Positions 1 to 10,142 are shown, numbered from the stretch's first letter. The stretch is 64,000 bases of DNA from SCUD01 sp036824505 (GCA_036824505.1 DAITAA010000018.1:1-64000), one strand, 5' to 3'. Translations and numbers: made by a program. The notes: generated from the letters alone by a model not told the origin.

Positions 1-699
<699 letters not shown>

Positions 700-743
700 T
701 CTCGGTCCGGCAACGCTGCCGGTTCGCAACGCTGATAGAAGAA

Positions 744-809
744 GGTTCCGGGTTTCAGGAAATCCCCGCGGGGGTGGCGCCGCCGCTGCTCCCGCGGGGC
801 CCCGGAACC
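744..809. terminator. Nested inverted repeat between convergent genes, candidate bidirectional terminator
   Basis: Two perfect 9-bp arms are nested: 744-752 pairs with 801-809, and 764-772 pairs with 791-799. Together they could fold into one long interrupted hairpin. It sits between the katG stop and the amidohydrolase stop, where a shared terminator is expected. Neither side has a T tract, so it is not a classic intrinsic terminator. It could instead block RNA decay or assist Rho. Confidence 0.5.
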
Positions 810-835
810 TCTAGTGGCCGCCACCCGCCCGGAAA

Positions 836-2122
836 TCATTCCTGCCGGTAAACCGTTCCCCGTTTCATTACAAAACGCACGTCTTCCATGACGCGAATGT
901 CGCTCAGCGGGTTACCCGGAACGGCCACCAGGTCGGCGCGCTTGCCGACCGCGATGACGCCACGATCGTTCACGCCCAGAAGGTCGGCGGCGTAAATCGT
1001 GGCCATCTTCAGCGCGTGCAGCTCGGACACGCCACCGGCCACCAATGCGGCGAACTCTCTGCCATTCTGGCCGTGCGGAAAGATGCATGAATCGGTTCCA
1101 AACGCCATTTTTACGCCGGCTTTGTAAGCTTTCTGCAGGCTTTGCACAACGAGAGGACGCAAGTATTTCTTCTTCGCCACCGTGGCAGCCGGTGTTTCCG
1201 GAGGCAAGGGCAAGCTGTTGATGTAAAGATTGGGCACGAGGTAGGTACCGTGCTCTTTCATGAGCTCGATCGACTCGTCCGAGAGCACTGAGCCGTGTTC
1301 GATGGACGCAACACCGGCCCGCACCGCGGTATTGATTCCCTCGGTACCGTGCGCATGAGCGGCCACCTTCAGGCCCAGCTTGGTGGCTTCGCGCACGATG
1401 ACCTGCAGCTCTTCCAGTGAGTATTGCAAGGCGCCAACCGGCGCATTATTGGAAAATGAAAATACGCCGCCGGTGGCGCATACTTTGATCACGCGCACGC
1501 CGTGCTTGGCCTGGTAACGGACCGCCTTGATCACCTCGTCCACGCCGTCGGCGATTCCCTGCTTGGGCCCCAGTTCCTGGATGCCGGGCGCGAAACCGGT
1601 GATATCGCAGTGACCGCCGGTCATGGATATATAGTGTCCAGCTGGCCACATGTCCGGTCCGGGTACGGTGCCGCGGTCGATTGCACGCATCAGGGCCACA
1701 TCGGGAAAGCCCGGCCACGCGCCCACATCGCGTACCGTGGTAAAGCCTGCCTGCAGGGTCTGCTCGGCAAACCTCACCCCCATGATCGCCCAGTCGGCGG
1801 CGCTCTGAAACACCGGCGCGGTGACCCAGTTCGACCCTGTAAAGAAATCCAACGTCAGGTGCGTATGCATGTCCAGAAGCCCTGGCATCAGCGTGCGGTC
1901 GCCCAGTTCGAGCACGCGCGCATCCGCAGGCATCTGTTCCGGGTTGATCGCGTCGATCAGACCATCGCGTATGACCACATGTACCGGACCGGTTACGCTT
2001 CCTTTCTCCACGTCCAGCATGCGCGCGGCGCTGACCACGAGGGTCTCGGCGCCGACTGGGCCAGCCATCACAGCAGCGACAAGCATCGCCGGGAGTCTCA
2101 CGTGGATGCGACGTCTGGACAT
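836..2122 (-). CDS. Exported amidohydrolase family protein (prolidase/imidazolonepropionase-like)
   Basis: This is a 428-residue metal-dependent amidohydrolase with a TIM-barrel fold, probably periplasmic. A signal peptide (MSRRRIHVRLPAMLVAAVMA, ending GPVGA) supports the ATG at 2122 over an in-frame TTG at 2158. Metal-site motifs appear in the family order: HTH near residue 85, a candidate carbamylated Lys in VIKVCATGG near 211, His in AAHAHG near 254, IEHGS near 275, and the catalytic Asp in FGTDS near 343. Exported members often hydrolyse Xaa-Pro dipeptides or related cyclic amides, but the substrate cannot be read from the sequence. It is divergent from an exported M20 peptidase, so the two may share a control region and a role in peptide use. 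Confidence 0.88.
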   Translation of the reverse strand: MSRRRIHVRLPAMLVAAVMAGPVGAETLVVSAARMLDVEKGSVTGPVHVVIRDGLIDAINPEQMPADARVLELGDRTLMPGLLDMHTHLTLDFFTGSNWVTAPVFQSAADWAIMGVRFAEQTLQAGFTTVRDVGAWPGFPDVALMRAIDRGTVPGPDMWPAGHYISMTGGHCDITGFAPGIQELGPKQGIADGVDEVIKAVRYQAKHGVRVIKVCATGGVFSFSNNAPVGALQYSLEELQVIVREATKLGLKVAAHAHGTEGINTAVRAGVASIEHGSVLSDESIELMKEHGTYLVPNLYINSLPLPPETPAATVAKKKYLRPLVVQSLQKAYKAGVKMAFGTDSCIFPHGQNGREFAALVAGGVSELHALKMATIYAADLLGVNDRGVIAVGKRADLVAVPGNPLSDIRVMEDVRFVMKRGTVYRQE

Positions 2123-2238
2123 GAAGCTAACGTAACCGACTTTGGAATTGATGGCCAACGGGGATGGAACCCGGTGTCTCCTGACGCAGGCGACTCGGTG
2201 GTCCGGTTATCGAATTCGATCAACCTTGGGGAATTTAC

Positions 2239-3681
2239 ATGAACGTATCTGGGCATTGGAAGATCGTTGTTACGGCAATTGCGACAACGTGCGTCGCCGC
2301 TGGCGTCGCAAATGCACAGACGACCAGCCCTGGCGCAGACGAAGCCGTGTTTCGCGCGTTGTACAAGGAGCTGATTGAGATCAATACGACGCGCTCCGTC
2401 GGCAATTGCACGCAGGCTGCCGAGGCCATGCGCAAGCATCTGCTCGCAGCGGGCTACCCGGAGCAGGATCTGCAGATCCTCGCGCCGCTGGAGGCACCGA
2501 ATGACGGCGCGCTGGTCGCCGTGCTGCGCGGCAGGGACGAGTCCGCCAGGCCCATCCTGCTGCTCGCGCATATCGATGTCGTCGAAGCGAAGCGCGAGGA
2601 CTGGGTACGCGATCCGTTCAAGCTGGTCGAAGAAGAGGGCTGGTTCTACGCGCGCGGCGCGAGCGACGACAAGGCGATGGCTGCGATCTTCACGGACAGT
2701 CTGATCCGCTACATGAAGGAGGGCTACACGCCGCGCCGCGACATCAAGCTGGCGTTGACTTGCGGCGAGGAGACGGCCGGCGCGGGTCTCTTCGACAGCG
2801 TGCGCTGGCTCGTGCAGACCCGGCCCGAGGTGCTCGACGCCGTATTTGCGATCAATGAAGGCGCGGGCGGCGAACTCGACCGGGATGGCAGGCCGATCGC
2901 CTTGCAGATCCAGGCGGGCGAAAAGGTCTACCAGGACTTTGCGCTCGAAGCGCGCGATGTCGGCGGGCACAGTTCGCTCCCGACCCGCGACAATGCCATC
3001 GTGCGCCTGAGCGCCGGCCTTGCGAAGCTCGGCGCCTACCACTTCCCGATCGAACTGAACGCGGTGACCCGCGCCTATTTCGAAGCCATGTCGAAGCTCG
3101 TCGAGCCGGGCATCGGGGCCGACATGCGGGCGGTGCTGCAGTCGCCGCCGGAGGATGCAGCCGCGGCCCGGCTGTGGTCTGTCGATCCGCAGTGGAATGC
3201 CATGCTGCGAACGACCTGCATCGTCTCGATGATCCAGGGCGGCCATGCGCCAAATGCAATCCCGCAGCATGTGAAGGCGAACGTGAATTGCCGGATCCTG
3301 CCGGGCACGCCGGTCGCGGATGTGCAGGCGCGAATTGTGAAGGTAATTGCAGATGACACGATCGCGGTGTCGCCGGCGGGCGAGGGCGGCATTCAATCTC
3401 CAATGCCGCCGTTATCGGAGACGATCGTTGGGCCGGCGCGCACGGTGGCCGGGTCAATCTGGCCGGGCGTCGCCGTCGTTCCGACGATGCTCCCCGGCTA
3501 CACCGACGGAAAGTATCTCAATCCCGCGGGCGTGCCGACCTATGGCCTGTCCGGCCTGTTCGAGGACGCCGAAGGCAATCATATCCACGGCCTCAACGAG
3601 CGCATGCGCGTGAAATCGCTCATGGAAGGGCGCCGGTTCCTGTACGAGGTCGTGAAGCTGTACGCGGATGGTAAAGACTAG
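2239..3681 (+). CDS. Exported M20 family metallopeptidase
   Basis: This 480-residue zinc peptidase or deacylase begins with a cleavable signal peptide (first ~26 residues, ending VANA). Di-zinc motifs are in place: AHIDVV near residue 111, GASDDKAM near 141, CGEETAG near 175 and the C-terminal NHIHGLNERM near 447. The lid/dimerisation domain (GGHSSLPTRDNAIVRL) is also present. M20 enzymes of this type remove C-terminal residues or hydrolyse dipeptides and N-acyl amino acids. A second exported M20 gene lies at 49916-51325. The start is the first ATG after a weak GGGGAA ribosome site and begins the signal peptide directly. Confidence 0.93.
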   Translation: MNVSGHWKIVVTAIATTCVAAGVANAQTTSPGADEAVFRALYKELIEINTTRSVGNCTQAAEAMRKHLLAAGYPEQDLQILAPLEAPNDGALVAVLRGRDESARPILLLAHIDVVEAKREDWVRDPFKLVEEEGWFYARGASDDKAMAAIFTDSLIRYMKEGYTPRRDIKLALTCGEETAGAGLFDSVRWLVQTRPEVLDAVFAINEGAGGELDRDGRPIALQIQAGEKVYQDFALEARDVGGHSSLPTRDNAIVRLSAGLAKLGAYHFPIELNAVTRAYFEAMSKLVEPGIGADMRAVLQSPPEDAAAARLWSVDPQWNAMLRTTCIVSMIQGGHAPNAIPQHVKANVNCRILPGTPVADVQARIVKVIADDTIAVSPAGEGGIQSPMPPLSETIVGPARTVAGSIWPGVAVVPTMLPGYTDGKYLNPAGVPTYGLSGLFEDAEGNHIHGLNERMRVKSLMEGRRFLYEVVKLYADGKD

Positions 3682-3763
3682 ACTGTCCGTTGCAGCGGGC
3701 GCAGGTAATGTGGCCGACCCGACACAGCAGAATCGTGCGACGCTCGGCGAGGACTGACAGGCG

Positions 3764-4867
3764 ATGAAATACAACCAGATCATGGTGCTCGCTACACCGG
3801 TATTCCTCGCGTTGATGGCGCTCGACTGGTGGATCGGTTACCGGCGCGGGCGCGACAGCTATCGCCTGCACGACGCAATGGCGAGCGTGGGCCTTGGCAT
3901 GATCAGCCAGTTGTCGAACTTTCTTGCGCGCGCCGTCGGATTCGGCGTCTATGTGGTCGTCTACCAGGAGTTCTCAGTGTGGAAGCTGCCGGCGGACTCC
4001 GCCTGGCTGTGGCCGAGCGGCCTGCTGCTCTACGACTTCCTGTACTACTGGAATCACCGCGCCGGACACCGGATCGCCCTGTTCTGGGCGGCCCACGCCG
4101 TGCATCACCAGAGCCAGGACTACAACCTGTCCACCGCACTACGCCAGCCTGCGACCGGCTGGATTGCGGGGTGGGTTTTCTATTTGCCGATGGCACTGTT
4201 GGGGTATCCACCCCTCGTGTTCGCCGCCGTGGCACTGATCGACCTCTTGTACCAGTACTGGGTCCACACGCAGCAGATCGACCGGCTGGGCTGGTTCGAC
4301 CGCTGGTTCAGTTCGCCGTCGAACCATCGGGTGCATCACGCGGTGAACGATGAATACCTGGACAAGAACTACGGCGGGATCCTGATCGTCTGGGATCGCA
4401 TGTTCGGCACCTTCACGGAGGAGCGCGACGACATTCCATGCGTCTACGGTACCCGGCTGCCGTTGCGCAGCTGGAATCCTATCCGGGCGATCCTGCAGGT
4501 TTATACGGAGATGGTGCGCGACACTTTTCGTGCCGCGAGCTGGCGCGACAAGCTGCGGGTCTGGCTCAAGCCGCCTGGATGGCGGCCCGCTGACGTGGCG
4601 GAGCGCTTCCCGAAGGAACCGTTTGATATTCGCCGTGTCGAGTTCTACGACCCCGCCATGGCGCCTGCCGCCAAGGCTGGTGCTGCTGCCTTGTTCTCAC
4701 TTAATCTGGGCGGAGTTGCCTGGCTCCTCTGGAACGCCGACCGTCTGGGTGACTGGCAGGTCGCTGGGGGTACGGCGGTCGCGATCATCCTGCTGAATGC
4801 GGTGAGTTGGTTCGGCAAAGGCTCGTCGGCGGCCACGCAGCGCGAAATATCACTTGCCGCGAAGTAA
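3764..4867 (+). CDS. Sterol desaturase / fatty acid hydroxylase family membrane protein
   Basis: This 367-residue integral membrane di-iron enzyme carries the three His clusters of the superfamily: HRAGH near residue 98, HAVHH near 111 and HRVHH near 187. Hydrophobic helices flank them, and two more appear near the C-terminus (about 305-350). The family hydroxylates or desaturates sterol, fatty acyl or ether-lipid C-H bonds using O2. The motif HRVHHAVNDEYLDKNYGGIL is typical of bacterial members related to alkylglycerol monooxygenase. The substrate is unknown. It stands alone, 82 bp after the M20 gene, and converges on the amino-acid permease gene. Confidence 0.9.
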   Translation: MKYNQIMVLATPVFLALMALDWWIGYRRGRDSYRLHDAMASVGLGMISQLSNFLARAVGFGVYVVVYQEFSVWKLPADSAWLWPSGLLLYDFLYYWNHRAGHRIALFWAAHAVHHQSQDYNLSTALRQPATGWIAGWVFYLPMALLGYPPLVFAAVALIDLLYQYWVHTQQIDRLGWFDRWFSSPSNHRVHHAVNDEYLDKNYGGILIVWDRMFGTFTEERDDIPCVYGTRLPLRSWNPIRAILQVYTEMVRDTFRAASWRDKLRVWLKPPGWRPADVAERFPKEPFDIRRVEFYDPAMAPAAKAGAAALFSLNLGGVAWLLWNADRLGDWQVAGGTAVAIILLNAVSWFGKGSSAATQREISLAAK

Positions 4868-4885
4868 CCGGGGCTGAAGATCCTG

Positions 4886-4912
4886 GTGTGGCCTGCGCGC
4901 GAAAGGCCTCAC
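4886..4912. terminator. Hairpin between convergent genes, candidate terminator
   Basis: The 9-base arm at 4886-4894 pairs with 4904-4912 with one internal mismatch, around a 9-base loop. It fills most of the 50-bp gap between the stops of the sterol-desaturase and permease genes. No T tract follows on either strand, so the terminator role is inferred from position only. Confidence 0.4.
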
Positions 4913-4917
4913 GCTGC

Positions 4918-6309
4918 TTATTGCTCTTGTCCAGGGGCGCGCTGCTTCCGCCTGAAGACAGCGTAGGCCGCGAGTGCCACCAGAACCGACACGACGCTGG
5001 TCCAGAACTCGGTTTGGTGGGACGGCGTGAACGCCATCGCGATCAGCACGGCGATCATGCCAGCGATCGCGAGGTAACTGAGCCACGGGAACAGCCACAT
5101 CGGCAGCGCTGATGGCGGTTTTCCTGCAAGCTCGCCTTGCCTGCGCACGCGGACCTGCGAGACCGCGATCGCGAGATAGATGAAGACGATCAGCGCCCCG
5201 GAAGCGTTGACCAGGAACGCGAACACCATGCTCGGCGACAGGATCGCAGCGATCACGCCCACAAAACCCGCCACGCTCGCCAGCAGCACCGACCGCGCTG
5301 GGACGCGCCGCCTGTTGGTTTTCACGAGCCAATGCGGCGCGTCGCCGTTCGCGGCAAGCACGAACAGCACTCGCGAGGCGACGTAGAACGCCGAGTTCAG
5401 GCATGACAGGACCGCGGTCAGGATGATCCACGCCATGATCGTGCTCGCGTACGGGATGTGGATCGTGTCCAGCGCCAGCGTGAACGGGGATTGACCGGGC
5501 TGGACGAGGTTCCAGGGCACGACGCTCAGGATCATGAAGATCGAGCCGACGTAGAAGATCAGGATGCGGCCGATGACCGATGAGGTCATCCGGGCCACGG
5601 CACGGGCCGGCTCGGTGGACTCGACGGCCGCGATGGTGACGATCTCCGCGCCCATCATCGAGAAAATCACGGTCGTCACCGCAGCAAGAGCTGCGAGCGC
5701 TCCGTGCGGCGCGAAGCCGCCATGCGCGACCAGGTTTGCGAACGTCGGCCCGGTCGGCGAGCGGAAGCCGAAGGCATGCGCTGCCGCGACCAGGATAAAC
5801 GCGATGATCGCCGTCACCTTGATCGACGCGAACCAGAACTCGAACTCGCCATAGGCGCGGACCGACATCAGGTTGACTAAGGTCATCAGCGCCATCAGCG
5901 CGGTGCCGATCTGCCACGCCGGCACCCCGGGCAGCCAGCCCTGGATGATCGTGGCGCCAGCGATGGCCTCGACCGGGACCACGATGACCCAGAAGTACCA
6001 GTAGAGCCAGCCGACTGAAAAACCGGCCCAGTTGCCGAGGCCCGCACGCGCGAATTCGGTGAACGAGCGGATGTGAGGCATGCCGACCGCCATTTCGCCC
6101 AGCATGCGCATGATCAGCAGCACCAGCAGGCCGGTGAGCACGTAGCTGATGACGATGACGGGGCCCGCCGCGGCGATCGCAGCGCTGCTGCCGACGAACA
6201 GGCCCGCACCGATGATGCCGCCGATGGTGATCATCGTGACGTGGCGTGGCCGCAGCGCGTGGCTCAGCGAGTGGTCGTCGGCGGGTACCGTGGCGGCGAT
6301 TTCGTTCAT
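4918..6309 (-). CDS. APC superfamily amino acid permease (AAT family)
   Basis: This is a 463-residue inner-membrane permease with about 12 hydrophobic helices. The N-terminus has the amino-acid transporter signature (LRPRHVTMITIGGIIGAGLF), followed by the conserved GEMAVG and ARAGLGNW segments. The family imports amino acids such as GABA, proline, asparagine or aromatic residues by proton symport; the substrate cannot be assigned here. The open frame extends 61 codons upstream, but that part is not protein-like, so the ATG at 6309 just before the LRPRH signature is chosen. It is divergent from the exported cyclase gene. Confidence 0.93.
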   Translation of the reverse strand: MNEIAATVPADDHSLSHALRPRHVTMITIGGIIGAGLFVGSSAAIAAAGPVIVISYVLTGLLVLLIMRMLGEMAVGMPHIRSFTEFARAGLGNWAGFSVGWLYWYFWVIVVPVEAIAGATIIQGWLPGVPAWQIGTALMALMTLVNLMSVRAYGEFEFWFASIKVTAIIAFILVAAAHAFGFRSPTGPTFANLVAHGGFAPHGALAALAAVTTVIFSMMGAEIVTIAAVESTEPARAVARMTSSVIGRILIFYVGSIFMILSVVPWNLVQPGQSPFTLALDTIHIPYASTIMAWIILTAVLSCLNSAFYVASRVLFVLAANGDAPHWLVKTNRRRVPARSVLLASVAGFVGVIAAILSPSMVFAFLVNASGALIVFIYLAIAVSQVRVRRQGELAGKPPSALPMWLFPWLSYLAIAGMIAVLIAMAFTPSHQTEFWTSVVSVLVALAAYAVFRRKQRAPGQEQ

Positions 6310-6402
6310 GGGCGATCCGCTCCGTGATACCTGATGGCCTGGACCGAGATTACAATACCGTACGGGATCACCCATAGCGCAATTGCAAACCGGGAGAGGT
6401 AC

Positions 6403-7218
6403 ATGAAACTCACAGTACAGGTCTTGTCCGCTTCGCTGCTGGCACTGGTTGTCGGACTGGCCTCGACGACAACGAGCGCCGCCGGCAAGCAAGCTTCACT
6501 GGCCGACGCGCTCCAGATCATCCAGGGCAAGGAATTCGTCGATCTCACGCACAGCTTCAGCCCGACGACACCGGTGTGGGGCGGATTCGGACAGGCGACG
6601 ATGTCGGCGGCATCCGATCCAAAAACACATCGGCCCTACACCATCGAAAAGGATGGGTTCCGGTCGATCATCTATACCATGGTCGGCCAGTACGGCACGC
6701 ACATCGATCCGCCAGCGCACTTCAGTGCCGACGGGATGACGATGGATCAGATTCCGGTCAAGCAGATGATCCTGCCGCTGGTGGTTTTCGACATGACCCC
6801 GATGCTCGCGACCGAGCCCAATCATGCGCTGACGGTTGACGACATCAAGGCCTGGGAGAAGGCCCACGGACCCGTGCCGGCCGGTGCTTTCGCTGCGCTG
6901 CGTACCGACATGTACAAGGACTGGGACGGTAACCCGGAGCAGTTCAAACGCAGCCCATTCCCGGCCTGGTCGCTGGCTGCCGTCAAGTTTCTTTTCGACG
7001 AGCGGAAGGTGACGGCCATCGGCCACGAATCCCTTGACACCGACACGAGCGAGTCGATGGAGTCAGAGACCTGGCTTCTGAAGCAGAATCATTTCCAGAT
7101 CGAAGTCATGGCCAATCTCGACAAGGTTCCGGCCACGGGCGCCGTCATTGTCGTGGCCTGGCCAAAGGTCGAGAACGGGTTCGGGTTTCCAGCGAGGGCA
7201 TTCGCCATCCTGCCCTAG
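6403..7218 (+). CDS. Exported cyclase family protein (kynurenine formamidase-like fold)
   Basis: This 271-residue protein belongs to the metal-dependent cyclase/KynB family, whose members hydrolyse formyl-kynurenine or act on related amides and lactones. A signal peptide (first ~26 residues) places it in the periplasm. The ATG at 6403 is chosen because a GGGAGAGG ribosome site lies just upstream; the frame opens earlier without protein character. The active-site motif near residues 95-107 reads QYGTHIDPPAHF, where the usual first residue is a metal-binding His. Later motifs IGHES and NHFQIEVMANL supply the second-half ligands. The substrate is unknown. It is convergent with amrS. Confidence 0.88.
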   Translation: MKLTVQVLSASLLALVVGLASTTTSAAGKQASLADALQIIQGKEFVDLTHSFSPTTPVWGGFGQATMSAASDPKTHRPYTIEKDGFRSIIYTMVGQYGTHIDPPAHFSADGMTMDQIPVKQMILPLVVFDMTPMLATEPNHALTVDDIKAWEKAHGPVPAGAFAALRTDMYKDWDGNPEQFKRSPFPAWSLAAVKFLFDERKVTAIGHESLDTDTSESMESETWLLKQNHFQIEVMANLDKVPATGAVIVVAWPKVENGFGFPARAFAILP

Positions 7219-7271
7219 CGGCCGTGTAGCCGAGACCGAAAAGGCGTCGCAGACCGTCGGTGTGACGGCCG

Positions 7272-8459
7272 TCAAACCGCTGCGGACTGCCCGGTGCGGT
7301 CGCGCAGCCGCACCGATTGGCGGCGCGAGCCCCAGCCGCCGGCGAGCGGTTCGAACACGCCCGCACACGGCGTATTGCACTTGCAGCACTTGCCCTCGGC
7401 ATCGAGATGCCACACCGTAATTTCGTACCCGTCGCGCCCGATGAGCGTCGTGCCGCACTGGTGGCAGTAGGTACTCTGGCCCGCCTCGTCGTGCACATTG
7501 CCGGTGTAGGCATGGCGCACGCCATTGCGCCTGGCGATTTCGCGCGCCCGCGTCAGCGTGGCGGCAGGCGTTGGCGGGACATCGAGCATCTTCCAGTCGG
7601 GATGGAAGGCGGTGAAATGCCAGGGCACATCGGGCCCGAGGTTGTCGACACCCCAATGGGTCATGGCGTCGATTTCCTCGTCGGAGTCGTTGTGTCCCGG
7701 GATCAATAGCGTCGTGATCTCGAACCACACGCTGGTCTCGCGCTTCAGGTAGACGAGCGTGTCCAGCACGTCGCGCAGATGAGCGCCGCAGAGCCGGTAA
7801 TAGAAGTTTTCGGTAAAAGCCTTCAGGTCGACATTGGCCGCATCGATGTACGAGAAGAATTCCCTGCGCGGCGCCGGCGCCATATAGCCGGAGGTCACGG
7901 CCACCGATCTGACCCCGAGTTTGCGGCACTCGATGGCGACGTCAATGGCGTATTCCATGAACACGACCGGATCGTTGTACGTGTAGGCGACGCTCTTGCA
8001 GCCGAGACTCCGGGCTGCGGCTGCGATCATGGCGGGACTTGCCTCGTCCTGGAGCGTGTCCAGCTCGCGCGACTTGGATATGTCCCAGTTCTGGCAGAAC
8101 TTGCACGCGAGATTGCAGCCGGCGGTGCCGAATGAAAGGATCGGGGTGCCGGGCAGGAAATGATTGAGTGGCTTCTTCTCGATCGGGTCGATGCAGTAAC
8201 CGCTCGAGTGCCCATAGGTAGTGAGCACGACCGCGCCATCCTGGGCGCCGCGCACGAAGCACAGACCGCGCTGGCCGTCTTGCAACTTGCAGTAGCGCGG
8301 GCAGACGTCGCACTGAGCGCGGCCATCGGCAAGCAGATGCCAGTGTGCCTGGTCGGCCAGGCCGACTCGAACCGCTCCCGCTGCGTCCTGGGCGCGTTCA
8401 TCGCGACTCCATCCTACGCCTGAGGATGCGCGCTTGAAAATGCGGCTGCGCGGGATCAT
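7272..8459 (-). CDS. amrS: AmmeMemoRadiSam system radical SAM enzyme AmrS
   Basis: This 395-residue radical SAM protein is the enzyme that defines the AmmeMemoRadiSam grouping, whose biochemical role is unsettled. The SAM cluster motif CNLACKFCQNW lies near residues 114-123. An N-terminal Cys-rich stretch (CDVCPRYCKLQ, then GLCFVRG) and a C-terminal zinc-ribbon-like region (YCHQCGTTL ... CCKCNTPC) are both typical of the family. About 40 extra N-terminal residues precede the conserved core, so the start could lie downstream of 8459. It is divergent from amrB across a 41-bp gap, so the two probably share a promoter region. Confidence 0.93.
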   Translation of the reverse strand: MIPRSRIFKRASSGVGWSRDERAQDAAGAVRVGLADQAHWHLLADGRAQCDVCPRYCKLQDGQRGLCFVRGAQDGAVVLTTYGHSSGYCIDPIEKKPLNHFLPGTPILSFGTAGCNLACKFCQNWDISKSRELDTLQDEASPAMIAAAARSLGCKSVAYTYNDPVVFMEYAIDVAIECRKLGVRSVAVTSGYMAPAPRREFFSYIDAANVDLKAFTENFYYRLCGAHLRDVLDTLVYLKRETSVWFEITTLLIPGHNDSDEEIDAMTHWGVDNLGPDVPWHFTAFHPDWKMLDVPPTPAATLTRAREIARRNGVRHAYTGNVHDEAGQSTYCHQCGTTLIGRDGYEITVWHLDAEGKCCKCNTPCAGVFEPLAGGWGSRRQSVRLRDRTGQSAAV

Positions 8460-8500
8460 TGTTGACTGCGAACCGACGCTTCAGCTCGCGATTTTTCATC

Positions 8501-9219
8501 ATGGTTTCGATTCGCACACCGGCCGTGGCTGGCACGTTCTATCCCTCTGATCCGGCAGAACTGCGCCGCATGCGGGCTACATCTACTCGGGTCCGGTTGC
8601 GGCCAGCGCCTACGTGCGCCTGGCGCCACTGCGCGGGACGATCACGCGCGTCGTATTGCTCGGACCTTCGCACTGCATCGCCTTCCGGGGCCTCGCGTTG
8701 TGCAGCGCTGACTATTTCGATACGCCGCTGGGGCGCATCCCGCTCGACCAGACCGCGCAGCAGGCGCTTGCCGGGCTAACGCAAGTGCAGGTGCTGGACG
8801 CCGCGCACGCACTCGAGCACAGCCTGGAAGTGCAATTGCCCTTCCTGCAGCAAGTGCTTGGAGTGTTTCGACTCGTGCCACTGGTCGTCGGGGAAGCACG
8901 GGCGGAGGAGGTGGCCGAAGTGCTCGAGCGGTTGTGGGGCGGCGGCGAGACCTTGATCGTTATCAGTTCCGATCTCAGCCACTACCATGACTATGCGACT
9001 GCGCAGCGCATGGATGGCGCAACCTCTCGGGCGATCGAACAGCTTCGCTATGAGGGCCTGCAGTACGGAGATGCATGCGGACGCATACCGGTGAGCGGCT
9101 TGTTGCATTTCATCCGTGCCCATGGCGGGCGGATGCGCACCGTCGACCTGCGCAACTCCGGCGACACCGCCGGCCCGCGTGATCGGGTGGTCGGATATGG
9201 GGCCTACGTTCTCGAGTGA
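8501..9219 (+). pseudogene. amrB: AmmeMemoRadiSam protein B (Memo family), internal deletion with frame change
   Basis: The start is typical of Memo-like proteins: from the ATG at 8501, MVSIRTPAVAGTFYPSDPAE. At about 8569 the frame jumps directly to HAGYIYSGPVAASAY in another frame, which then stays open to the stop at 9219. The stretch of about 30-40 residues that normally separates FYPADP from PHAGYIYSG is missing. The conserved LGPSH, EHSLEVQLPFLQ and SSDLSHYH segments follow intact. A GTG at 8614 could restart translation but would lose the HAGY metal motif. This is either a real inactivating deletion or a sequence/assembly error. The 3' end overlaps the convergent homocysteine methyltransferase gene by 16 bp. 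Confidence 0.85.
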
Positions 9220-10142
9220 ACGTGTGACAGCGCCTGATCCAGCGCGGCGATTTCCCGCGGCCCGATCCGGCAGCACCCGCCGATCATTCGCGCGCCCGCG
9301 CTGACCCACTGCGGGGCGAGGGCAGCGAGGCTCTCGTGATCCCAGGAACCGTGCCAGGAGCGCGTCTTCCCGTCCCACTGCTCACCCGAATTCGGGTACA
9401 CGACGATGGCCTTGCCGGTGCCGGACCTGAGCGCGCGAATGGCTTCGCTCACGATTTCGGGTTTGACGCAGTTCACTCCGATCGCAATCACGTTGGGAAC
9501 GCGATCCAAGTGCCGGGCACAATTGCTCAGAGGTTCGCCGTGGGCAGTATGAACGCCATCAGCTGAGGTGAAGCTCATCCAGGCGCGTGCATCGGGGTAT
9601 TGCGCAAGCAGCGTGGCCAGCGCGAGCGCTTCGTCCAGCACCGGTATGGTCTCGCAGGCGAGGAAATCCGCGCCCGAATTGGCAAGCACGTCAAAGCGTC
9701 GGGCATGAAATGCGATGAGCTGTTCCTTGTTGAGTCCGTAATCACCGCGATATTCCGCGCCATCGTGCGTGATGGCGCCGTAGGGCCCAACGGATGCGGC
9801 CACATACAACCGGCGGCGGTCCGCTGGATGATCGCGGCGGTAGCGCGCGCGGGCGGACTGCGCCAGCTCGACGGAACGGCGCAGCAACGCGGTGGTTTCG
9901 TCGGTGCCCAGTCCGCGCGCCGCAAATCCTTCGTAGCTCGCCTGATAGCTCGCCGAGATCGCGCAGCATGCCCCGGCGGCGAAGTAGTCGTAGTGCAGCT
10001 GCTCGATCACATCAGGAGCCGCCTGCAGCACTTCCGCCGACCACAGCGTGCCGGAGATATCCTGGCCACGCCGTCCCAGCTCGGTCGCCAGCCCGCCATC
10101 CAGAATTATGAGTTCGTCATCGAATCCAGCGATCGGGGACAT
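9204..10142 (-). CDS. mmuM: Homocysteine S-methyltransferase family protein
   Basis: This 312-residue zinc-dependent methyltransferase resembles MmuM/YagD, which moves a methyl group from S-methylmethionine (or SAM) to homocysteine to give methionine. The N-terminal ILDGGLATELGRRG motif is typical. The three zinc Cys are present: one in IGVNCV near residue 226 and the pair in MIGGCCRIGP near 288-289. The length is right for the short, cobalamin-independent members. It is cytoplasmic, with no signal peptide. A cystathionine beta-synthase/gamma-lyase pair at 54.2-56.8 kb acts on the same homocysteine pool but is not linked. Confidence 0.92.
   Translation of the reverse strand: MSPIAGFDDELIILDGGLATELGRRGQDISGTLWSAEVLQAAPDVIEQLHYDYFAAGACCAISASYQASYEGFAARGLGTDETTALLRRSVELAQSARARYRRDHPADRRRLYVAASVGPYGAITHDGAEYRGDYGLNKEQLIAFHARRFDVLANSGADFLACETIPVLDEALALATLLAQYPDARAWMSFTSADGVHTAHGEPLSNCARHLDRVPNVIAIGVNCVKPEIVSEAIRALRSGTGKAIVVYPNSGEQWDGKTRSWHGSWDHESLAALAPQWVSAGARMIGGCCRIGPREIAALDQALSHVHSRT

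Noticed and set aside
2098..3396. A 432-codon frame antisense to the first M20 peptidase gene
   Set aside because: It covers sequence fully explained by the M20 protein and shows no domain or ribosome site.
7219..7271. Long-range inverted repeat (7219-7225 with 7265-7271, plus 7235-7239 with 7257-7261) between the cyclase and amrS genes
   Set aside because: Stems are short and far apart, and part is self-palindromic; not strong enough to call a terminator.
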